Assembly (NCBI RefSeq): GCF_900114285.1
Contig: NZ_FOSN01000016.1
Location: 21,983 to 85,982 of the forward strand
DNA length: 64,000 nucleotides
Reading direction: 5' to 3'
DNA from: Methylocapsa palsarum
GTDB taxonomy: Bacteria; Pseudomonadota; Alphaproteobacteria; Rhizobiales; Beijerinckiaceae
The stretch's first letter is position 1. Every line of letters begins with the position of its first letter. The position numbers and the translations under genes were made by a program. Positions 9,095 to 19,142 of this stretch are shown here, piece after piece. The notes under the pieces were generated by a model. That model did not search any database and was not told the origin of the DNA. It saw only the letters and a list, made by a program, of their open reading frames with translations.

Positions 9095-10276
9095 TCAGTC
9101 GGCGGGTTGGAAATAGCGCTCCAGCACCGCCTTATAGATCTCCGCCAGCGCCTTCACATCGTTCACCGCGACATGCTCGTCCACCATATGCATGGTCGCG
9201 CCAGGAAGGCCGAATTCCAGCACGGGACAAAAGGCGCAAATGAAGCGCGCGTCCGACGTGCCGCCCGTCGTCGAAAGCTCCGGCGTCAGACCTGTTTTGT
9301 CCCTGATCGCCTGTGCGACGAGCGTCGTGAACGCGTCCGGTTCGGTGATGAACGAAGGCGCGTTGCAGGGCTCGAACGTCAGATCATACCCAACGCCGTC
9401 CGTCCGCCCCCCGGCCGCCGCCGCCCTTCGCCGCAGCTCGGCCGCCAGACTTTCCGCGCTCCACAGATCGTTGAAGCGGATGTTGAACCGCGCCCGCGAC
9501 TGCGCCGGAATGACGTTAAAGGCCGGGTTGCCGGTATCGACCGACACGACCTCGAGGTTCGAGGCGGAAAAATGCGCGGTTCCCTGGTCGAGCGGCGCAG
9601 CTGTCAGCGCGGCGAGCAGACGCAGCAGGAGCGGGATCGGATTGGCCGCGCGCTCGGGATAGGCGACGTGCCCCTGGCGACCATGCGCCTCGAGCGTTCC
9701 GTTGAGCGAGCCGCGCCGGCCGATCTTGATCGTATCACCGAGCCGCGCTCGGCTCGAGGGCTCGCCGACGATGCAATGGTCGAAGCGCTCGCCGCGCTCG
9801 TGCGCCCAGGCAAGCAGCTTTTGCGTGCCGTTGAGGGCCGGGCCTTCCTCATCCCCGGTGATGAGAAAGGCGATCGAGCCCTTTCCCTCAGCATATCCAG
9901 ATCCGTGTCCGCCGACGAAATCCGCCGCGGCGGCGGCGAAAGCGGCGATGGCGCCTTTCATGTCGGCCGCGCCCCGGCCGAAAATCGCGCCCTCGGCGAT
10001 CTCTCCGCCAAACGGGTCGAAGCGCCATCTGGCGGGATCGCCCACGGGAACGACGTCCGTATGTCCGGCGAACGCCAGCACGGGCGCCGTCACGCCGATG
10101 CGGGCGTAGAGGTTATCGATGTCGGGCGTTCCCGGTTCGGAGAAAACGACCCGATGCGTGGCGAAGCCGGCCGCCTTCAGAAAGGCTTCGAGCACGCCCA
10201 GCGCGCCGCCGTCCTGCGGGGTTACTGACGGACAGCGCAGCAGCGCGCGGCAAAGGTCGATCGCGGAGGCGGACAT
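9095..10276 (-). CDS. dapE: Succinyl-diaminopimelate desuccinylase
   Basis: This 393-residue cytoplasmic M20-family enzyme removes succinate from N-succinyl-LL-diaminopimelate, in the lysine and peptidoglycan-precursor pathway. Diagnostic parts are the zinc ligand motif GHTDVVP at about residues 70-76, GRGAADMKG at about 99-107 with the bridging aspartate, the catalytic GDEEGPA at about 140-146, and the dimerisation lobe containing GRQGHVAYP. The C-terminal GGTSDARF and the MVDEHV histidine region are also present. The length is normal for the family. It is divergent from the leucine-degradation operon, with a 161-base shared upstream region. Confidence 0.95.
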   Translation of the reverse strand: MSASAIDLCRALLRCPSVTPQDGGALGVLEAFLKAAGFATHRVVFSEPGTPDIDNLYARIGVTAPVLAFAGHTDVVPVGDPARWRFDPFGGEIAEGAIFGRGAADMKGAIAAFAAAAADFVGGHGSGYAEGKGSIAFLITGDEEGPALNGTQKLLAWAHERGERFDHCIVGEPSSRARLGDTIKIGRRGSLNGTLEAHGRQGHVAYPERAANPIPLLLRLLAALTAAPLDQGTAHFSASNLEVVSVDTGNPAFNVIPAQSRARFNIRFNDLWSAESLAAELRRRAAAAGGRTDGVGYDLTFEPCNAPSFITEPDAFTTLVAQAIRDKTGLTPELSTTGGTSDARFICAFCPVLEFGLPGATMHMVDEHVAVNDVKALAEIYKAVLERYFQPAD

Positions 10277-10437
10277 GGCGGGGGGACCTGATAATGCAAA
10301 AAGAAAATTCCCGGATCGCTATCGCATGGCTATGCTGCGCCGGGCAAACCGGCGAAATCAGGGTCACGGCGTTCGAACCCGCAACCGGGCCCGCCATCTT
10401 GGCGTTCAACGGCGGCTACGCCGTTTAGGGATAGACA

Positions 10438-11601
10438 ATGACGCAAACTCCCAGTCTCGATTTCGCCCTGAGCCCGGAAATCGAGATGCTGCGCGACATG
10501 GCGCGCAATTTCGCAGCGGCCAAGATCGCGCCCCGCGCGGCGGAGATCGACCGGCTCGACGAATTTCCGCAGGATCTCTGGCCCGCGATGGGCGCCCTCG
10601 GGCTTCTCGGGATCACCGTCGAGGAAGCGGATGGCGGCGCTGGGATGGGCTATCTCGCCCATTGCGTCGCGATGGAGGAGATCAGCCGCGCCTCCGCCTC
10701 CGTCGGGCTTTCCTATGGCGCGCATTCGAATTTGTGCGTCAATCAGATCCGCCGCCACGGCTCGAAAGCGCAGAAACAGCGCTATCTGCCGAAGCTGATT
10801 TCAGGCGAACATGTCGGCGCTCTCGCCATGTCCGAGACGGGCTCGGGCTCGGACGTTCTGTCGATGCGGCTTCGCGCCGACAAGGTTTTTGACCGCTACG
10901 TCCTCAACGGCGGCAAGTTCTGGATCACCAACGGCGCCTATGCGCAGACGCTGGTCGTCTACGCTCGCACGCAGGACTCTTCCGGGGTGAGCGGGATCAC
11001 CGCTTTTATCGTCGAGAAGGACTTCAAGGGGTTTCGCCCGGCGCAAAAGCTCGACAAGCTCGGCATGCGCGGCTCGCCGACCTCGGAGCTTGTGTTTGAG
11101 GACTGCGAGGTTCCCGAGGAGAATGTCCTCGGCCAGCCCGGACATGGGGTCGCGGTGCTGATGTCCGGGCTCGATTACGAGCGCGCGGTTCTCGCCGCAG
11201 GGCCGCTCGGCATCATGCAGGCCTGCCTCGACATTTGCCTGCCCTATACAAGGGAGCGAAGGCAGTTCGGCCGGGCGATCGGCGAATTCGAACTGGTGCA
11301 GGGCAAGCTCGCCGACATGTACGCCCGCCTCTCCGCTGCGCGCTCCTACGTCTACGCGGTGGCGGGCGCCTGCGATCGCGGCAAGCCGGCGCGCAAGGAC
11401 GCGGCGGGAGCCTTGCTCTTTGCCGCCGAGGCCGCCACAAAGGCGGCGCTCGACGCGATCCAACTGCTCGGCGGCAATGGTTATATCAACGATTACCCCA
11501 CGGGGCGGCTGTTGCGGGACGCCAAGCTTTACGAAATCGGCGCCGGGACGAGCGAAATCCGCCGCATGCTGATCGGCCGCGAATTGTTTGAAGGACATTG
11601 A
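10438..11601 (+). CDS. ivd: Isovaleryl-CoA dehydrogenase
   Basis: This 387-residue FAD enzyme of the acyl-CoA dehydrogenase family should oxidise isovaleryl-CoA to 3-methylcrotonyl-CoA in leucine degradation. It shows the family signatures [10 protein letters not shown] (about 129-138), the [15 protein letters not shown] segment holding the catalytic glutamate of IVD-type enzymes, and the C-terminal QLLGGNGY with [12 protein letters not shown]. The substrate is assigned mainly from the next two genes, which encode methylcrotonyl-CoA carboxylase. AGGGATAG sits just ahead of the ATG. The gene is first in an apparent three-gene operon, with only 7 bases to mccB. Confidence 0.92.
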   Translation: MTQTPSLDFALSPEIEMLRDMARNFAAAKIAPRAAEIDRLDEFPQDLWPAMGALGLLGITVEEADGGAGMGYLAHCVAMEEISRASASVGLSYGAHSNLCVNQIRRHGSKAQKQRYLPKLISGEHVGALAMSETGSGSDVLSMRLRADKVFDRYVLNGGKFWITNGAYAQTLVVYARTQDSSGVSGITAFIVEKDFKGFRPAQKLDKLGMRGSPTSELVFEDCEVPEENVLGQPGHGVAVLMSGLDYERAVLAAGPLGIMQACLDICLPYTRERRQFGRAIGEFELVQGKLADMYARLSAARSYVYAVAGACDRGKPARKDAAGALLFAAEAATKAALDAIQLLGGNGYINDYPTGRLLRDAKLYEIGAGTSEIRRMLIGRELFEGH

Positions 11602-11608
11602 TCCGGCG

Positions 11609-13216
11609 ATGAGCATTCTGAAATCGTCAGCCGACCCGCGCGGCGCCGGCTTTTCCGCCAATGCGGCCGCGATGCAAAGCCTCGTCGCGGATCTGCGCGC
11701 GAGGGTCGCGGACGTCAAACAGGGCGGCGGCGCGAAAGCCCGCGCGAGGCACGAGGCGCGCGGAAAACTGCTCCCGCGCGAGCGCGTCGGCGCCTTGATC
11801 GATCCGGGCTCGCCCTTCCTGGAATTGTCGCAATTCGCCGCGCATGAGGTCTACGCCGAACCCATTCCGGCGGCCGGCCTCATCACCGGCGTCGGGCGGG
11901 TCAGCGGCCAGGAATGCGTCATCGTCGCCAACGACGCGACGGTGAAGGGCGGCACCTATTATCCGCTGACGGTGAAGAAACATCTGCGGGCGCAGGAGAT
12001 CGCGCAGGAGAACAACCTGCCCTGTCTCTATCTCGTCGACAGCGGCGGCGCCAATCTGCCGAACCAGGACGAGGTTTTTCCCGACCGCGACCATTTCGGC
12101 CGCATCTTCTACAATCAGGCGCGGATGTCGGCGGCGGGCGTTCCGCAGATCGCATTGGTGATGGGCAGTTGCACGGCGGGCGGAGCCTATGTCCCGGCGA
12201 TGAGCGACGAAGCGATCATCGTGCGCGGACAAGGCACGATCTTTCTCGCCGGGCCGCCTCTCGTCAAGGCCGCGACAGGCGAAGTTGTGAGCGCCGAGGA
12301 CCTCGGCGGAGCCGAGGTTCACGCCAGAACATCGGGGGTCGTCGATCATTACGCCCTGAACGATTGGGACGCGCTCGCCCGAGCCCGGCGCATCGTCGCC
12401 AATCTCAACCGGGTGAAAACGCCAAACCTCGACATTCGAGCGCCGGTCGAGCCGCTGTATGATCCGCGCGAGATCTATGGCCTCGTCCCGGCCTCGGCGC
12501 GCCAGCCCTGCGACGTGCTGGACATCATCGCGCGGATCGTTGACGGCAGCGTGCTGGACCAGTTCAAGGCGCAATATGGAACGACGCTGATCTGCGGCTT
12601 CGCGCATATTTCCGGCTATCCTGTCGGCATTCTCGCCAACAATGGAATCCTGTTTTCGGAATCGGCGCTGAAGGGCGCGCATTTCGTCGAACTCTGCGCC
12701 CAGCGGAAAATACCTCTCGTCTTTCTGCAGAACATCACAGGCTTCATGGTGGGGCGGAAATACGAGGCGCAAGGCATCGCCAAGGACGGCGCCAAGCTCG
12801 TCACGGCGGTCGCCTGCGCCAATGTTCCGAAATTCACCATCGTAATCGGCGGGAGTTTCGGAGCCGGCAATTACGGCATGTGCGGACGCGCCTTCGGCCC
12901 GCGCTTTTTGTGGATGTGGCCGAACGCCCGCATCTCGGTCATGGGCGGCGAACAGGCCGCCAGCGTTCTGGCGCAGGTGCGCCGCGACAATCTCGAAGCC
13001 GCCGGAACGCCCTGGTCCGCCGAGGATGAGGAAGCGTTCAAGACGCCGATCCGCGAAAAATTCGAACGCGAGGCGCATCCCTATTATTCAAGCGCGCGGC
13101 TGTGGGACGATGGAATCATCGATCCGGCGGAAACCCGTACAGTGCTGAGCCTTTCCCTTTCGGCCGCCCTCAATGCGCCAATCGAGCCGACCCGGTTCGG
13201 CGTGTTCCGGATGTGA
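11609..13216 (+). CDS. mccB: Methylcrotonyl-CoA carboxylase, carboxyltransferase (beta) subunit
   Basis: The 535-residue product transfers carboxyl from biotin to 3-methylcrotonyl-CoA, giving 3-methylglutaconyl-CoA. Carboxyltransferase features are present: [20 protein letters not shown] near residue 110, the SGGANLPNQ loop, the [13 protein letters not shown] oxyanion-hole glycines, and the C-terminal [15 protein letters not shown] and MGGEQAA segments. I chose the ATG at 11609. An in-frame ATG at 11588 would overlap ivd by 14 bases and add seven residues that the family lacks. It acts as a complex with the biotin-bearing subunit encoded immediately downstream. Confidence 0.93.
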   Translation: MSILKSSADPRGAGFSANAAAMQSLVADLRARVADVKQGGGAKARARHEARGKLLPRERVGALIDPGSPFLELSQFAAHEVYAEPIPAAGLITGVGRVSGQECVIVANDATVKGGTYYPLTVKKHLRAQEIAQENNLPCLYLVDSGGANLPNQDEVFPDRDHFGRIFYNQARMSAAGVPQIALVMGSCTAGGAYVPAMSDEAIIVRGQGTIFLAGPPLVKAATGEVVSAEDLGGAEVHARTSGVVDHYALNDWDALARARRIVANLNRVKTPNLDIRAPVEPLYDPREIYGLVPASARQPCDVLDIIARIVDGSVLDQFKAQYGTTLICGFAHISGYPVGILANNGILFSESALKGAHFVELCAQRKIPLVFLQNITGFMVGRKYEAQGIAKDGAKLVTAVACANVPKFTIVIGGSFGAGNYGMCGRAFGPRFLWMWPNARISVMGGEQAASVLAQVRRDNLEAAGTPWSAEDEEAFKTPIREKFEREAHPYYSSARLWDDGIIDPAETRTVLSLSLSAALNAPIEPTRFGVFRM

Positions 13217-13229
13217 AAGCGGTTCCACA

Positions 13230-15272
13230 ATGCCCGCGATGTTCTCCAAAATCCTGATCGCCAATCGCGGCGAGATTGCCTGCCGGATCATCCGGACCGC
13301 GCGGCGGCTCGGCGTCGCGACGGTCGCCGTCTCTTCGCAGGCCGACCGCGACGCCATGCATGTCGCGCTCGCCGACGAGGCCTGGCCGATCGGTCCGGCG
13401 CCCGCTCAGGACAGCTACCTCGCCGGGGAAAAGATCATCGCCGCGGCGAAGGCGGCAGGGGCGCAGGCGATTCATCCGGGCTATGGTTTTCTCGCCGAAA
13501 ACGCAGATTTCGCGCAAAGCTGCGCCGAGGCGGATCTTGTCTTCATCGGTCCCCCTCCCGAGGCGATCCGCGCCATGGGCGACAAATCGACGGCCAAAAC
13601 CCTGATGGAGCGGGCCGGGGTGCCGCTGCTGCCGGGCTATCATGGAAGCGTTCAGGAATCCCGGCTTCTGGAGCACGAGGCCGCGCGGATCGGCTATCCC
13701 GTTCTGATCAAACCTTCGGCTGGCGGCGGAGGCAAGGGGATGAAAATCGCGACGGGGCGAAGCGCCTTCGCCGCCCAGCTCGCCAGCGCGCAACGGGAGG
13801 CCATGGCCGCGTTCGGCGACGCGCGCGTCCTCGTCGAAAAATATCTGCCGGCGACGCGTCATGTCGAGGTTCAGATCTTCGCCGACGCGCAAGGAAACTG
13901 CGTCCATCTGTTCGACCGGGATTGTTCGATTCAGCGCCGCCATCAAAAAATCATCGAGGAGGCCCCCGCCTCCGGCCTCTCGCCCGATCTGCGCCGCCGC
14001 ATGGGCGAGGCCGCCGTCGCCGCCGCGAAAGCCGTGGGCTATGTCGGCGCGGGGACGATCGAATTTCTCGTTCCGGCCGACGCCGGCGCCGGTGAGTTTT
14101 ATTTCCTTGAAATGAACACGCGGTTGCAGGTCGAGCACACGGTCACGGAATTCATCACCGGCCTCGATCTCGTCGAATGGCAATTGCGCGTGGCGGCGGG
14201 AGGCTTGCTGCCGCTGGAACAGGCGCGGATCTCTTGCGCCGGTCACGCCATCGAGGCCCGACTCTACGCCGAAGATCCCGAGCGCGAATTTCTGCCTCAG
14301 GCGGCCCGTCTCGAACGGCTCGATTTTCCAGCGCCCGCGCCCGACATTCGCGTCGACGCCGGCTTCCGGGCGGGAGACGAAATCCCGATCTTTTACGATC
14401 CGCTCATCGCAAAGATCATCGCCTTTGGCCCGGACCGCGCCGCCGCGATCGCGCGCCTTCGCGGTTCGCTCGACGAGATCCGTATCGCGGGGCCCGCCGC
14501 CAATCTCGATTTCCTCCGGGCGATCGTCAGTCATGAGGAATTCGCGAACGCGGCGGCGGACACGTCCTTCATCGCGCGAAACCAACACCAGTTGCTCGCG
14601 GCGCGGCCGCCCGCCGCGAACGAAATCCTGGCGATCGCCGTCATCGGCCTCCTCGCCCAGCGCGTCGCTGAGGCGCAAGCCGGCGACGGCGCCGACCGAT
14701 GGAGCCCTTGGCGAAATGCGAACGGCTGGCGCCTCAACGAGGACGCTGAGGAAAAACTAGTTTTGAAGGAACGCGCGCGTGAGGATTCTTCCTCGTCCCG
14801 GACCGTCGTGGCCACTTTTTTACGCGACGGCTGGCGCCTCGCGACGCAAGATGGCGCCGTCTACGCCGCAAGCGGCGATCTGGCGGCCGACGGCGCGCTG
14901 ACCGTCAACCTCGACGGGCGCCGCCGCGCGGCGGTCTGGATGCGCTCGGGAAGCGAAATCCGCGTCTTCGTCAAGGGCGAGAGCGCGCGCCGCTTCAACC
15001 TAATCGATCCGGCGCGAGCGATGGAGCGTCCGGACACGAACAGCAAAGGCCAGGCTGCAAAGCTGGTCTCTCCCCTGCCCGGCCGGATTGCCGCCATCCT
15101 CGTCGAGCCCGGCGCGAAGGTCGAGCTCAATCAGCCGGTCCTGATCCTGGAAGCCATGAAGATGGAGCATGCGCTTTGCGCGCTAGGCAGTGGAATTGTA
15201 AGGGCTTTCCAATTCAAGATCGGCGATCAGGTCGCCGAGGGCGTGGAGCTCGTCACGATCGAGCCCGCTTGA
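13230..15272 (+). CDS. mccA: Methylcrotonyl-CoA carboxylase, biotin carboxylase/biotin carrier (alpha) subunit
   Basis: This 680-residue subunit carboxylates its own biotin with ATP and bicarbonate. The biotin carboxylase domain opens with KILIANRGEIACRI and includes HPGYGFLAENADFA, the glycine-rich ATP loop KPSAGGGGKGMKI, and EMNTRLQVEHTVTE (about residues 300-315). The biotin carrier domain closes the protein, with the lysine of ILEAMKMEH as the biotin attachment site. The start at 13230 follows mccB by 13 bases; a second ATG at 13239 is equally possible. It completes the ivd-mccB-mccA route. The usual next step (hydroxymethylglutaryl-CoA lyase) is not in the window. Confidence 0.93.
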   Translation: MPAMFSKILIANRGEIACRIIRTARRLGVATVAVSSQADRDAMHVALADEAWPIGPAPAQDSYLAGEKIIAAAKAAGAQAIHPGYGFLAENADFAQSCAEADLVFIGPPPEAIRAMGDKSTAKTLMERAGVPLLPGYHGSVQESRLLEHEAARIGYPVLIKPSAGGGGKGMKIATGRSAFAAQLASAQREAMAAFGDARVLVEKYLPATRHVEVQIFADAQGNCVHLFDRDCSIQRRHQKIIEEAPASGLSPDLRRRMGEAAVAAAKAVGYVGAGTIEFLVPADAGAGEFYFLEMNTRLQVEHTVTEFITGLDLVEWQLRVAAGGLLPLEQARISCAGHAIEARLYAEDPEREFLPQAARLERLDFPAPAPDIRVDAGFRAGDEIPIFYDPLIAKIIAFGPDRAAAIARLRGSLDEIRIAGPAANLDFLRAIVSHEEFANAAADTSFIARNQHQLLAARPPAANEILAIAVIGLLAQRVAEAQAGDGADRWSPWRNANGWRLNEDAEEKLVLKERAREDSSSSRTVVATFLRDGWRLATQDGAVYAASGDLAADGALTVNLDGRRRAAVWMRSGSEIRVFVKGESARRFNLIDPARAMERPDTNSKGQAAKLVSPLPGRIAAILVEPGAKVELNQPVLILEAMKMEHALCALGSGIVRAFQFKIGDQVAEGVELVTIEPA

Positions 15273-15326
15273 TTTGGAAGCCTCTTCGCCCGAACCGGGC
15301 GATAGTTCAGACCCGCGCCGAGCGGC

Positions 15327-15356
15327 AAGAAGCAATTTGCATCGAATTTGCTTCTT
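15327..15356. promoter_or_regulatory. Perfect 9-bp inverted repeat between mccA and panD
   Basis: AAGAAGCAA and TTGCTTCTT flank a 12-base centre, 54 bases after the mccA stop. The stem is AT-rich, and AAAATAA, not a T run, follows it on the plus strand. It is therefore a weak terminator at best. An operator for panD is an alternative. Confidence 0.35.
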
Positions 15357-15505
15357 AAAATAACTGGATTTTAGCGCCATTTGATGCATGGGTGCCCCGA
15401 TCTTGGATTGAACGACCCTCGCCGCTCTGCATCCCTGCCCTTTCAAGGGCGGATCATGGGCGGCGGCTCTTTTTTGGCGCTGCGTTTGGAACGGAACTTG
15501 AGCGA

Positions 15506-15973
15506 ATGCGGAAGGTCATAGGCGGAAAGCTACACGGCATCCGAGTCACCGAGGCGAATCTCGAATATCACGGCTCTATCACCCTTGATCCGGAGCATTG
15601 CGAAGCCGCGGGCATTTTGCCGCTGGAATTCGTTGAAATCTGGAACAAAAACTCCGGAGCGCGGATCTCGACCTATGTCATTTTGGGCAAACGCGGCTCG
15701 AAATGCTGCGTGCTCAACGGCGCGGCGGCGCGAACCTGCCAGCCGGGGGACGAACTGATCATCTGCAGTTCCATCTATGTCGAAGGCGCCGGGATCAAGG
15801 ATCTCAGTCCCGTGGTCCTGACCTTCGACGAGGCCAACAATGTCGTCGAGCATCTGCGCTACTCGGTCAGCCACGACGACGAAGGCCGTTATCAGTTCGC
15901 AATCCTCGACGAGCAGGGCGCCCAGCTGCCGACGCCGCTGCTGTCGCGCTCCAGCTCGAAGCGGGTCAATTGA
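15506..15973 (+). CDS. panD: Aspartate 1-decarboxylase (pyruvoyl enzyme)
   Basis: PanD makes beta-alanine from aspartate for pantothenate and CoA synthesis. The proenzyme cleaves itself between Gly23 and Ser24 (YHGSIT) to form the pyruvoyl group. Lys8 in [12 protein letters not shown] and the later [16 protein letters not shown] segment are as in the family. I start at ATG 15506 (155 residues), because this places the cleavage site within a residue of its position in known enzymes. The longer frame from 15392 adds a tail unlike the family. The C-terminus is about 30 residues longer than in E. coli PanD. It is a separate transcription unit between mccA and metX. Confidence 0.92.
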   Translation: MRKVIGGKLHGIRVTEANLEYHGSITLDPEHCEAAGILPLEFVEIWNKNSGARISTYVILGKRGSKCCVLNGAAARTCQPGDELIICSSIYVEGAGIKDLSPVVLTFDEANNVVEHLRYSVSHDDEGRYQFAILDEQGAQLPTPLLSRSSSKRVN

Positions 15974-16061
15974 CGCTTCCGCGAAGCAATGGCTTTAGCG
16001 CGCGATAGAAAATTCTTCTCCGCGACGCATATCCCGAGGGAAGGAAATCGCCCGGATAACC

Positions 16062-16090
16062 TTGACTCCGCTTCCGGCGCGCTCCTAAGT
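16062..16090 (+). promoter_or_regulatory. Candidate sigma-70 promoter of metX
   Basis: TTGACT at 16062-16067 and CTAAGT at 16085-16090 are separated by 17 bases and lie about 40-50 bases before the metX start. The -35 is good and the -10 poor. I looked here for the SAM riboswitches often found before alphaproteobacterial metX and could not recognise one. Confidence 0.25.
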
Positions 16091-16130
16091 AACGAACGTA
16101 TGTTCGCCATATCGGACGATCGGCAGGCCT

Positions 16131-17315
16131 TTGACTGTTCCGGTGAATAAAACGGCTGGACTTCGCGAGGTCGACGCGCCCCACAGCCTTGTCGCGCATT
16201 TTGGTCCTGATCGGCCGCTTGCGATGGATGCGGGCGCCGAGCTCAGTCCCCTGAGGATCGCCTACCAGACCTATGGCGTCCTGAACGCCGACAAATCCAA
16301 CGCGATCCTGGTCTGCCACGCCCTGACCGGCGACCAGCATGTCGCCAACGAACATCCGGTCACCGGCAAGCCGGGCTGGTGGCAGACCATGGTCGGACCG
16401 GGCCGTCCGATCGACACCGACCGCTATTTCGTCATCTCCTCGAATGTCGTCGGCGGCTGCATGGGCACGACGGGACCGGCCTCGCTCAATCCGTCGACGG
16501 GGCGCCCCTACGGTCTCGAATTGCCGATGGTGACGATCAGGGACATGGTCCGCGCCCAGGCGATGTTGATCGACCATCTCGGGATCGAGACTTTGTTTTG
16601 CGTCGCCGGCGGTTCGATGGGCGGAATGCAGGTGCTTCAATGGGCCGCGACCTACCCGGAGCGCGTCTTCGCCGCCATGCCGATCGCGACGGCCGCCAAA
16701 CACTCGTCGCAGAACATCGCCTTTCACGAGGTCGGGCGGCAGGCGGTGATGGCCGATCCCGACTGGCGCAAGGGCCGTTACCTCGAGGAGGGCCAGATCC
16801 CGACCAAGGGTCTCGCCGTCGCCCGGATGGCCGCGCATATCACCTATCTGTCGGACGAAGCGCTGCAGAATAAATTCGGGCGCAAACTGCAGGACAGGAC
16901 GGCGCCGACGTTTTCATTCGACGCCGAGTTTCAGATCGAAAACTATCTTCGCTACCAGGGCATGAGTTTCGTCGACCGGTTCGACGCCAATTCCTACCTC
17001 TACATGACGAGGGCTTGCGATTATTTCGATCTTGCGGCGGACTATGGCGGTTCGCTCGCCCTCGCCTTCAAGGGCGCGAAGACCCGCTTTTGCGTCGTTT
17101 CGTTCAATTCGGACTGGCTCTATCCGACCAGCGCCTCGCGCGCCATCGTCCATGCCCTGAACGCCGGCGGCGCATCGGTGTCGTTCGTCGACATTGAAAC
17201 CGATCGCGGTCACGACGCCTTTTTGCTGAACGTCCCCGATTTCATCGCGACGTCGCGCGGATTTCTCGACGCGGCGGCGCGCGCGCGCGGCCTTCCCCCC
17301 GCCAGAACAAGATAG
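16131..17315 (+). CDS. metX: Homoserine O-acetyltransferase (MetX)
   Basis: MetX activates homoserine with acetyl-CoA for methionine synthesis; some alphaproteobacterial members use succinyl-CoA, and this cannot be told by eye. The alpha/beta-hydrolase fold is clear. [10 protein letters not shown] forms the oxyanion strand, AGGSMGGMQ holds the nucleophilic serine, FNSDWLYP holds the aspartate and DRGHDAFL the histidine. No ATG fits the beginning. The first candidate is TTG at 16131, and GTG at 16143 is an equally plausible start that gives a product four residues shorter. metW follows after 7 bases, the usual pair. Confidence 0.92.
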   Translation: MTVPVNKTAGLREVDAPHSLVAHFGPDRPLAMDAGAELSPLRIAYQTYGVLNADKSNAILVCHALTGDQHVANEHPVTGKPGWWQTMVGPGRPIDTDRYFVISSNVVGGCMGTTGPASLNPSTGRPYGLELPMVTIRDMVRAQAMLIDHLGIETLFCVAGGSMGGMQVLQWAATYPERVFAAMPIATAAKHSSQNIAFHEVGRQAVMADPDWRKGRYLEEGQIPTKGLAVARMAAHITYLSDEALQNKFGRKLQDRTAPTFSFDAEFQIENYLRYQGMSFVDRFDANSYLYMTRACDYFDLAADYGGSLALAFKGAKTRFCVVSFNSDWLYPTSASRAIVHALNAGGASVSFVDIETDRGHDAFLLNVPDFIATSRGFLDAAARARGLPPARTR

Positions 17316-17322
17316 GCTGAAC

Positions 17323-17976
17323 GTGAGCGACGCCACACTTGTCAACGCTCCCTCGCCGACTCCACCAGCGCCGCCGCGCGTCGATCTGCTGCTCGTGGCG
17401 GATATGGTGAAGCCGAACAGCCGCGTCCTCGACGTCGGTTGCGGCGACGGCGCGCTCCTGCGTCTGCTCGCCGAAGAAAAAGGCGTCGACGCGCGCGGCA
17501 TCGAACTGTCCCAGCGCGGCGTCAACGATTGCGTCGCCAAGGGTCTCTCCGTCATCCAGGGCGACGCGGACACAGACCTGGCGGGCTACCCTGACGGGGC
17601 GTTCGATTATGTGATTTTATCGCAAACGCTGCAGGCTACCCGTCAGCCCAAGCAGGTGCTTGAACATATGCTGCGGATCGGCCAGCACGCCATCGTGTCG
17701 TTTCCCAATTTCGGGCATTGGCGCATCCGCGCGCAGATCGCCGTCGGCGGCCATATGCCGAGGACGCGAAATCTTCCGTCCTTGTGGTACGAAACGCCGA
17801 ATATCCATTTTTGCACGATCCAGGATTTTATCGCTCTCGCCAAAACTCTCGACGCCCGTATCGAGCGCGGCGTCGCCCTCGACCGTTTCGGCAAACCCCT
17901 CGCCTACAGCGCGCCGTGGATCTGGAATTTCTTTGGCGAGCAAGGCGTATTCCGTCTGGCCCGTAAGCGGAGATGA
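17323..17976 (+). CDS. metW: Methionine biosynthesis protein MetW
   Basis: This 217-residue protein has a class I methyltransferase-like fold. The SAM-binding strand VLDVGCGDGALL is at about residues 35-46 and the next acidic strand at GIELS. MetW is known as the partner of MetX in proteobacteria that lack MetA, and it supports MetX activity. A GTG start (17323) is used, 7 bases after metX, so the two are almost certainly co-transcribed. The first 20 residues are a proline-rich tail and may be trimmed if a later start is used. Confidence 0.9.
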   Translation: MSDATLVNAPSPTPPAPPRVDLLLVADMVKPNSRVLDVGCGDGALLRLLAEEKGVDARGIELSQRGVNDCVAKGLSVIQGDADTDLAGYPDGAFDYVILSQTLQATRQPKQVLEHMLRIGQHAIVSFPNFGHWRIRAQIAVGGHMPRTRNLPSLWYETPNIHFCTIQDFIALAKTLDARIERGVALDRFGKPLAYSAPWIWNFFGEQGVFRLARKRR

Positions 17977-18026
17977 TCGGCGTGTTGGCCCGTCGCTGGC
18001 CGCGCCTTGATCAGGGCGCCCGCATT

Positions 18027-18142
18027 TAGAGCGCTTTCCGATCGCATGAAATCATGCGATCGATCAGAAATCGCTCCATAATCAAAGACTTGAGCATATT
18101 CTTGTCGATTGGATTGATTCAATCCAATCGGAATATGCTCTA
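18027..18142 (+). repeat. 116-bp two-hairpin dispersed repeat, copy 1 of 3
   Basis: The element is bounded by TAGAGC and GCTCTA. Hairpin 1 has perfect 11-bp arms at 18039-18049 and 18052-18062. Hairpin 2 has outer 10-bp arms at 18092-18101 and 18131-18140 and an inner 12-bp perfect stem at 18106-18117 and 18119-18130. Copies of the same length and orientation lie at 34559-34674 and 52971-53086. It sits between metW and the DUF4239 gene, ending 37 bases before the latter's ATG. The size and double-palindrome plan resemble RIME/REP-type intergenic elements of Rhizobiales. Identity with a named family is not established. Confidence 0.9.
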
Positions 18143-18179
18143 ATGTCTTGATCAAGCCTCTCTCGGCAAAGGCGCCTTC

Positions 18180-19073
18180 ATGATCGACGCGTGGTTGAAC
18201 CTGCCGCTTCCCTTGATGCTTCTCGCCGTCACCACATTCTACTGCGGATCGGCGCTTTGCATTTACGCCTTGTGTTTTGGCCCCCGCACACGCAACTGGA
18301 TACTCTCGTTCAGGGAAACCGTGCCTGAACTGTTCAGCGCGATCATGGTGATCTTCAGCATCCAGCTGGGATTCCTTACGAGCGACATCTGGGACATCAA
18401 CCGGCGCGCGGCGACGGCCGTGGAGACGGAAAGCGCCAGTCTGACGATGCTCCGCGCGCTGGCGGCCGACAGCGGCCTTCCGATCGACGGCATTCATCAG
18501 GCCATTCGCGTCTACGTCACCGCGGTCACCGAAAAAGAATGGCCCAGCATGGCGCAATATGGGGGCGGCGTTCCGGAGGCTGAAGAAGCGCTTGGGGCCT
18601 TGCTGAGAACGGTTGCCTCCACTCACCATGATCCCAACGACGCCAACGCCAAATTCGACGCTCTGCTTCTGGACACGGCGTTGAAGGTTCAAAGCGCGCG
18701 CGCCGCCCGGCTCGTGCTCAGCGCGCCCTTTTCAGAATCGACGAAATGGGCCTGCGTTCTCTTGCTCGCGCTCGCAGGTCAGATCAGCATCGCGCTGCTT
18801 CATCTTGACAAGCGGCGCCCGCACGTCGCCGCCATGGTCATATTGACATCGAGCATCGTCCTGATCATTGGCCTTGTCGCGGCGAACGAAGGTCCGTTTC
18901 AGCCGCCGATTTACGTGTCAAGCGACCCGATCGCCAAAGTCGGGGAGGTTGTTCTGGATCCGCGCGCCGCATCCCCGCCCCCTTTAATCCCGAGCGAGGC
19001 AAAAACCGTCGAGAAGGCGCCGCCCCCCGAGCCGGTTCATCGCCACGCCGGCGGAGGCGGCAAAAAACGCTGA
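18180..19073 (+). CDS. Bestrophin-like DUF4239 membrane protein
   Basis: The protein has 297 residues. Two hydrophobic helices lie near the N-terminus (about 10-30 and 50-70), then a soluble helical region, then two more helices (about 195-212 and 222-240). The pattern after helix 2, a FLTSDIWD turn followed by RRAATAVETESASL, is typical of DUF4239, whose members resemble bestrophin channels. The segment GPFQPPIYVSSDPI after the last helix also fits. The tail from about 265 is proline-rich and ends in GGGGKKR. The role is unknown; an ion channel is possible. It is preceded by the 116-bp repeat. Confidence 0.75.
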   Translation: MIDAWLNLPLPLMLLAVTTFYCGSALCIYALCFGPRTRNWILSFRETVPELFSAIMVIFSIQLGFLTSDIWDINRRAATAVETESASLTMLRALAADSGLPIDGIHQAIRVYVTAVTEKEWPSMAQYGGGVPEAEEALGALLRTVASTHHDPNDANAKFDALLLDTALKVQSARAARLVLSAPFSESTKWACVLLLALAGQISIALLHLDKRRPHVAAMVILTSSIVLIIGLVAANEGPFQPPIYVSSDPIAKVGEVVLDPRAASPPPLIPSEAKTVEKAPPPEPVHRHAGGGGKKR

Positions 19074-19142
19074 GCGCGGCGGACTTTTCTGTTCAAAACG
19101 ACCGGAGGGAGATCGCCGTGGCGGGCGGACCAGCGCTCGTCA

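Noticed and set aside
9107..10228. 373-residue plus-strand frame opposite dapE
   Set aside because: It is arginine-rich, with no start signal. dapE motifs are unambiguous on the minus strand.
11627..14678. Two long minus-strand frames opposite mccB and mccA
   Set aside because: They are high-GC shadow frames; carboxylase motifs lie on the plus strand across the whole range.
16000..16130. SAM riboswitch before metX
   Set aside because: I looked for the conserved SAM-II type pseudoknot pattern and did not find it.
15966..16838. 290-residue minus-strand frame opposite metX
   Set aside because: It overlaps the MetX catalytic regions and shows no domain of its own.
17904..18692. Minus-strand frame across metW, the repeat and the DUF4239 gene
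   Set aside because: Its only conserved part is the translated 116-bp repeat; the rest is antisense to real genes.
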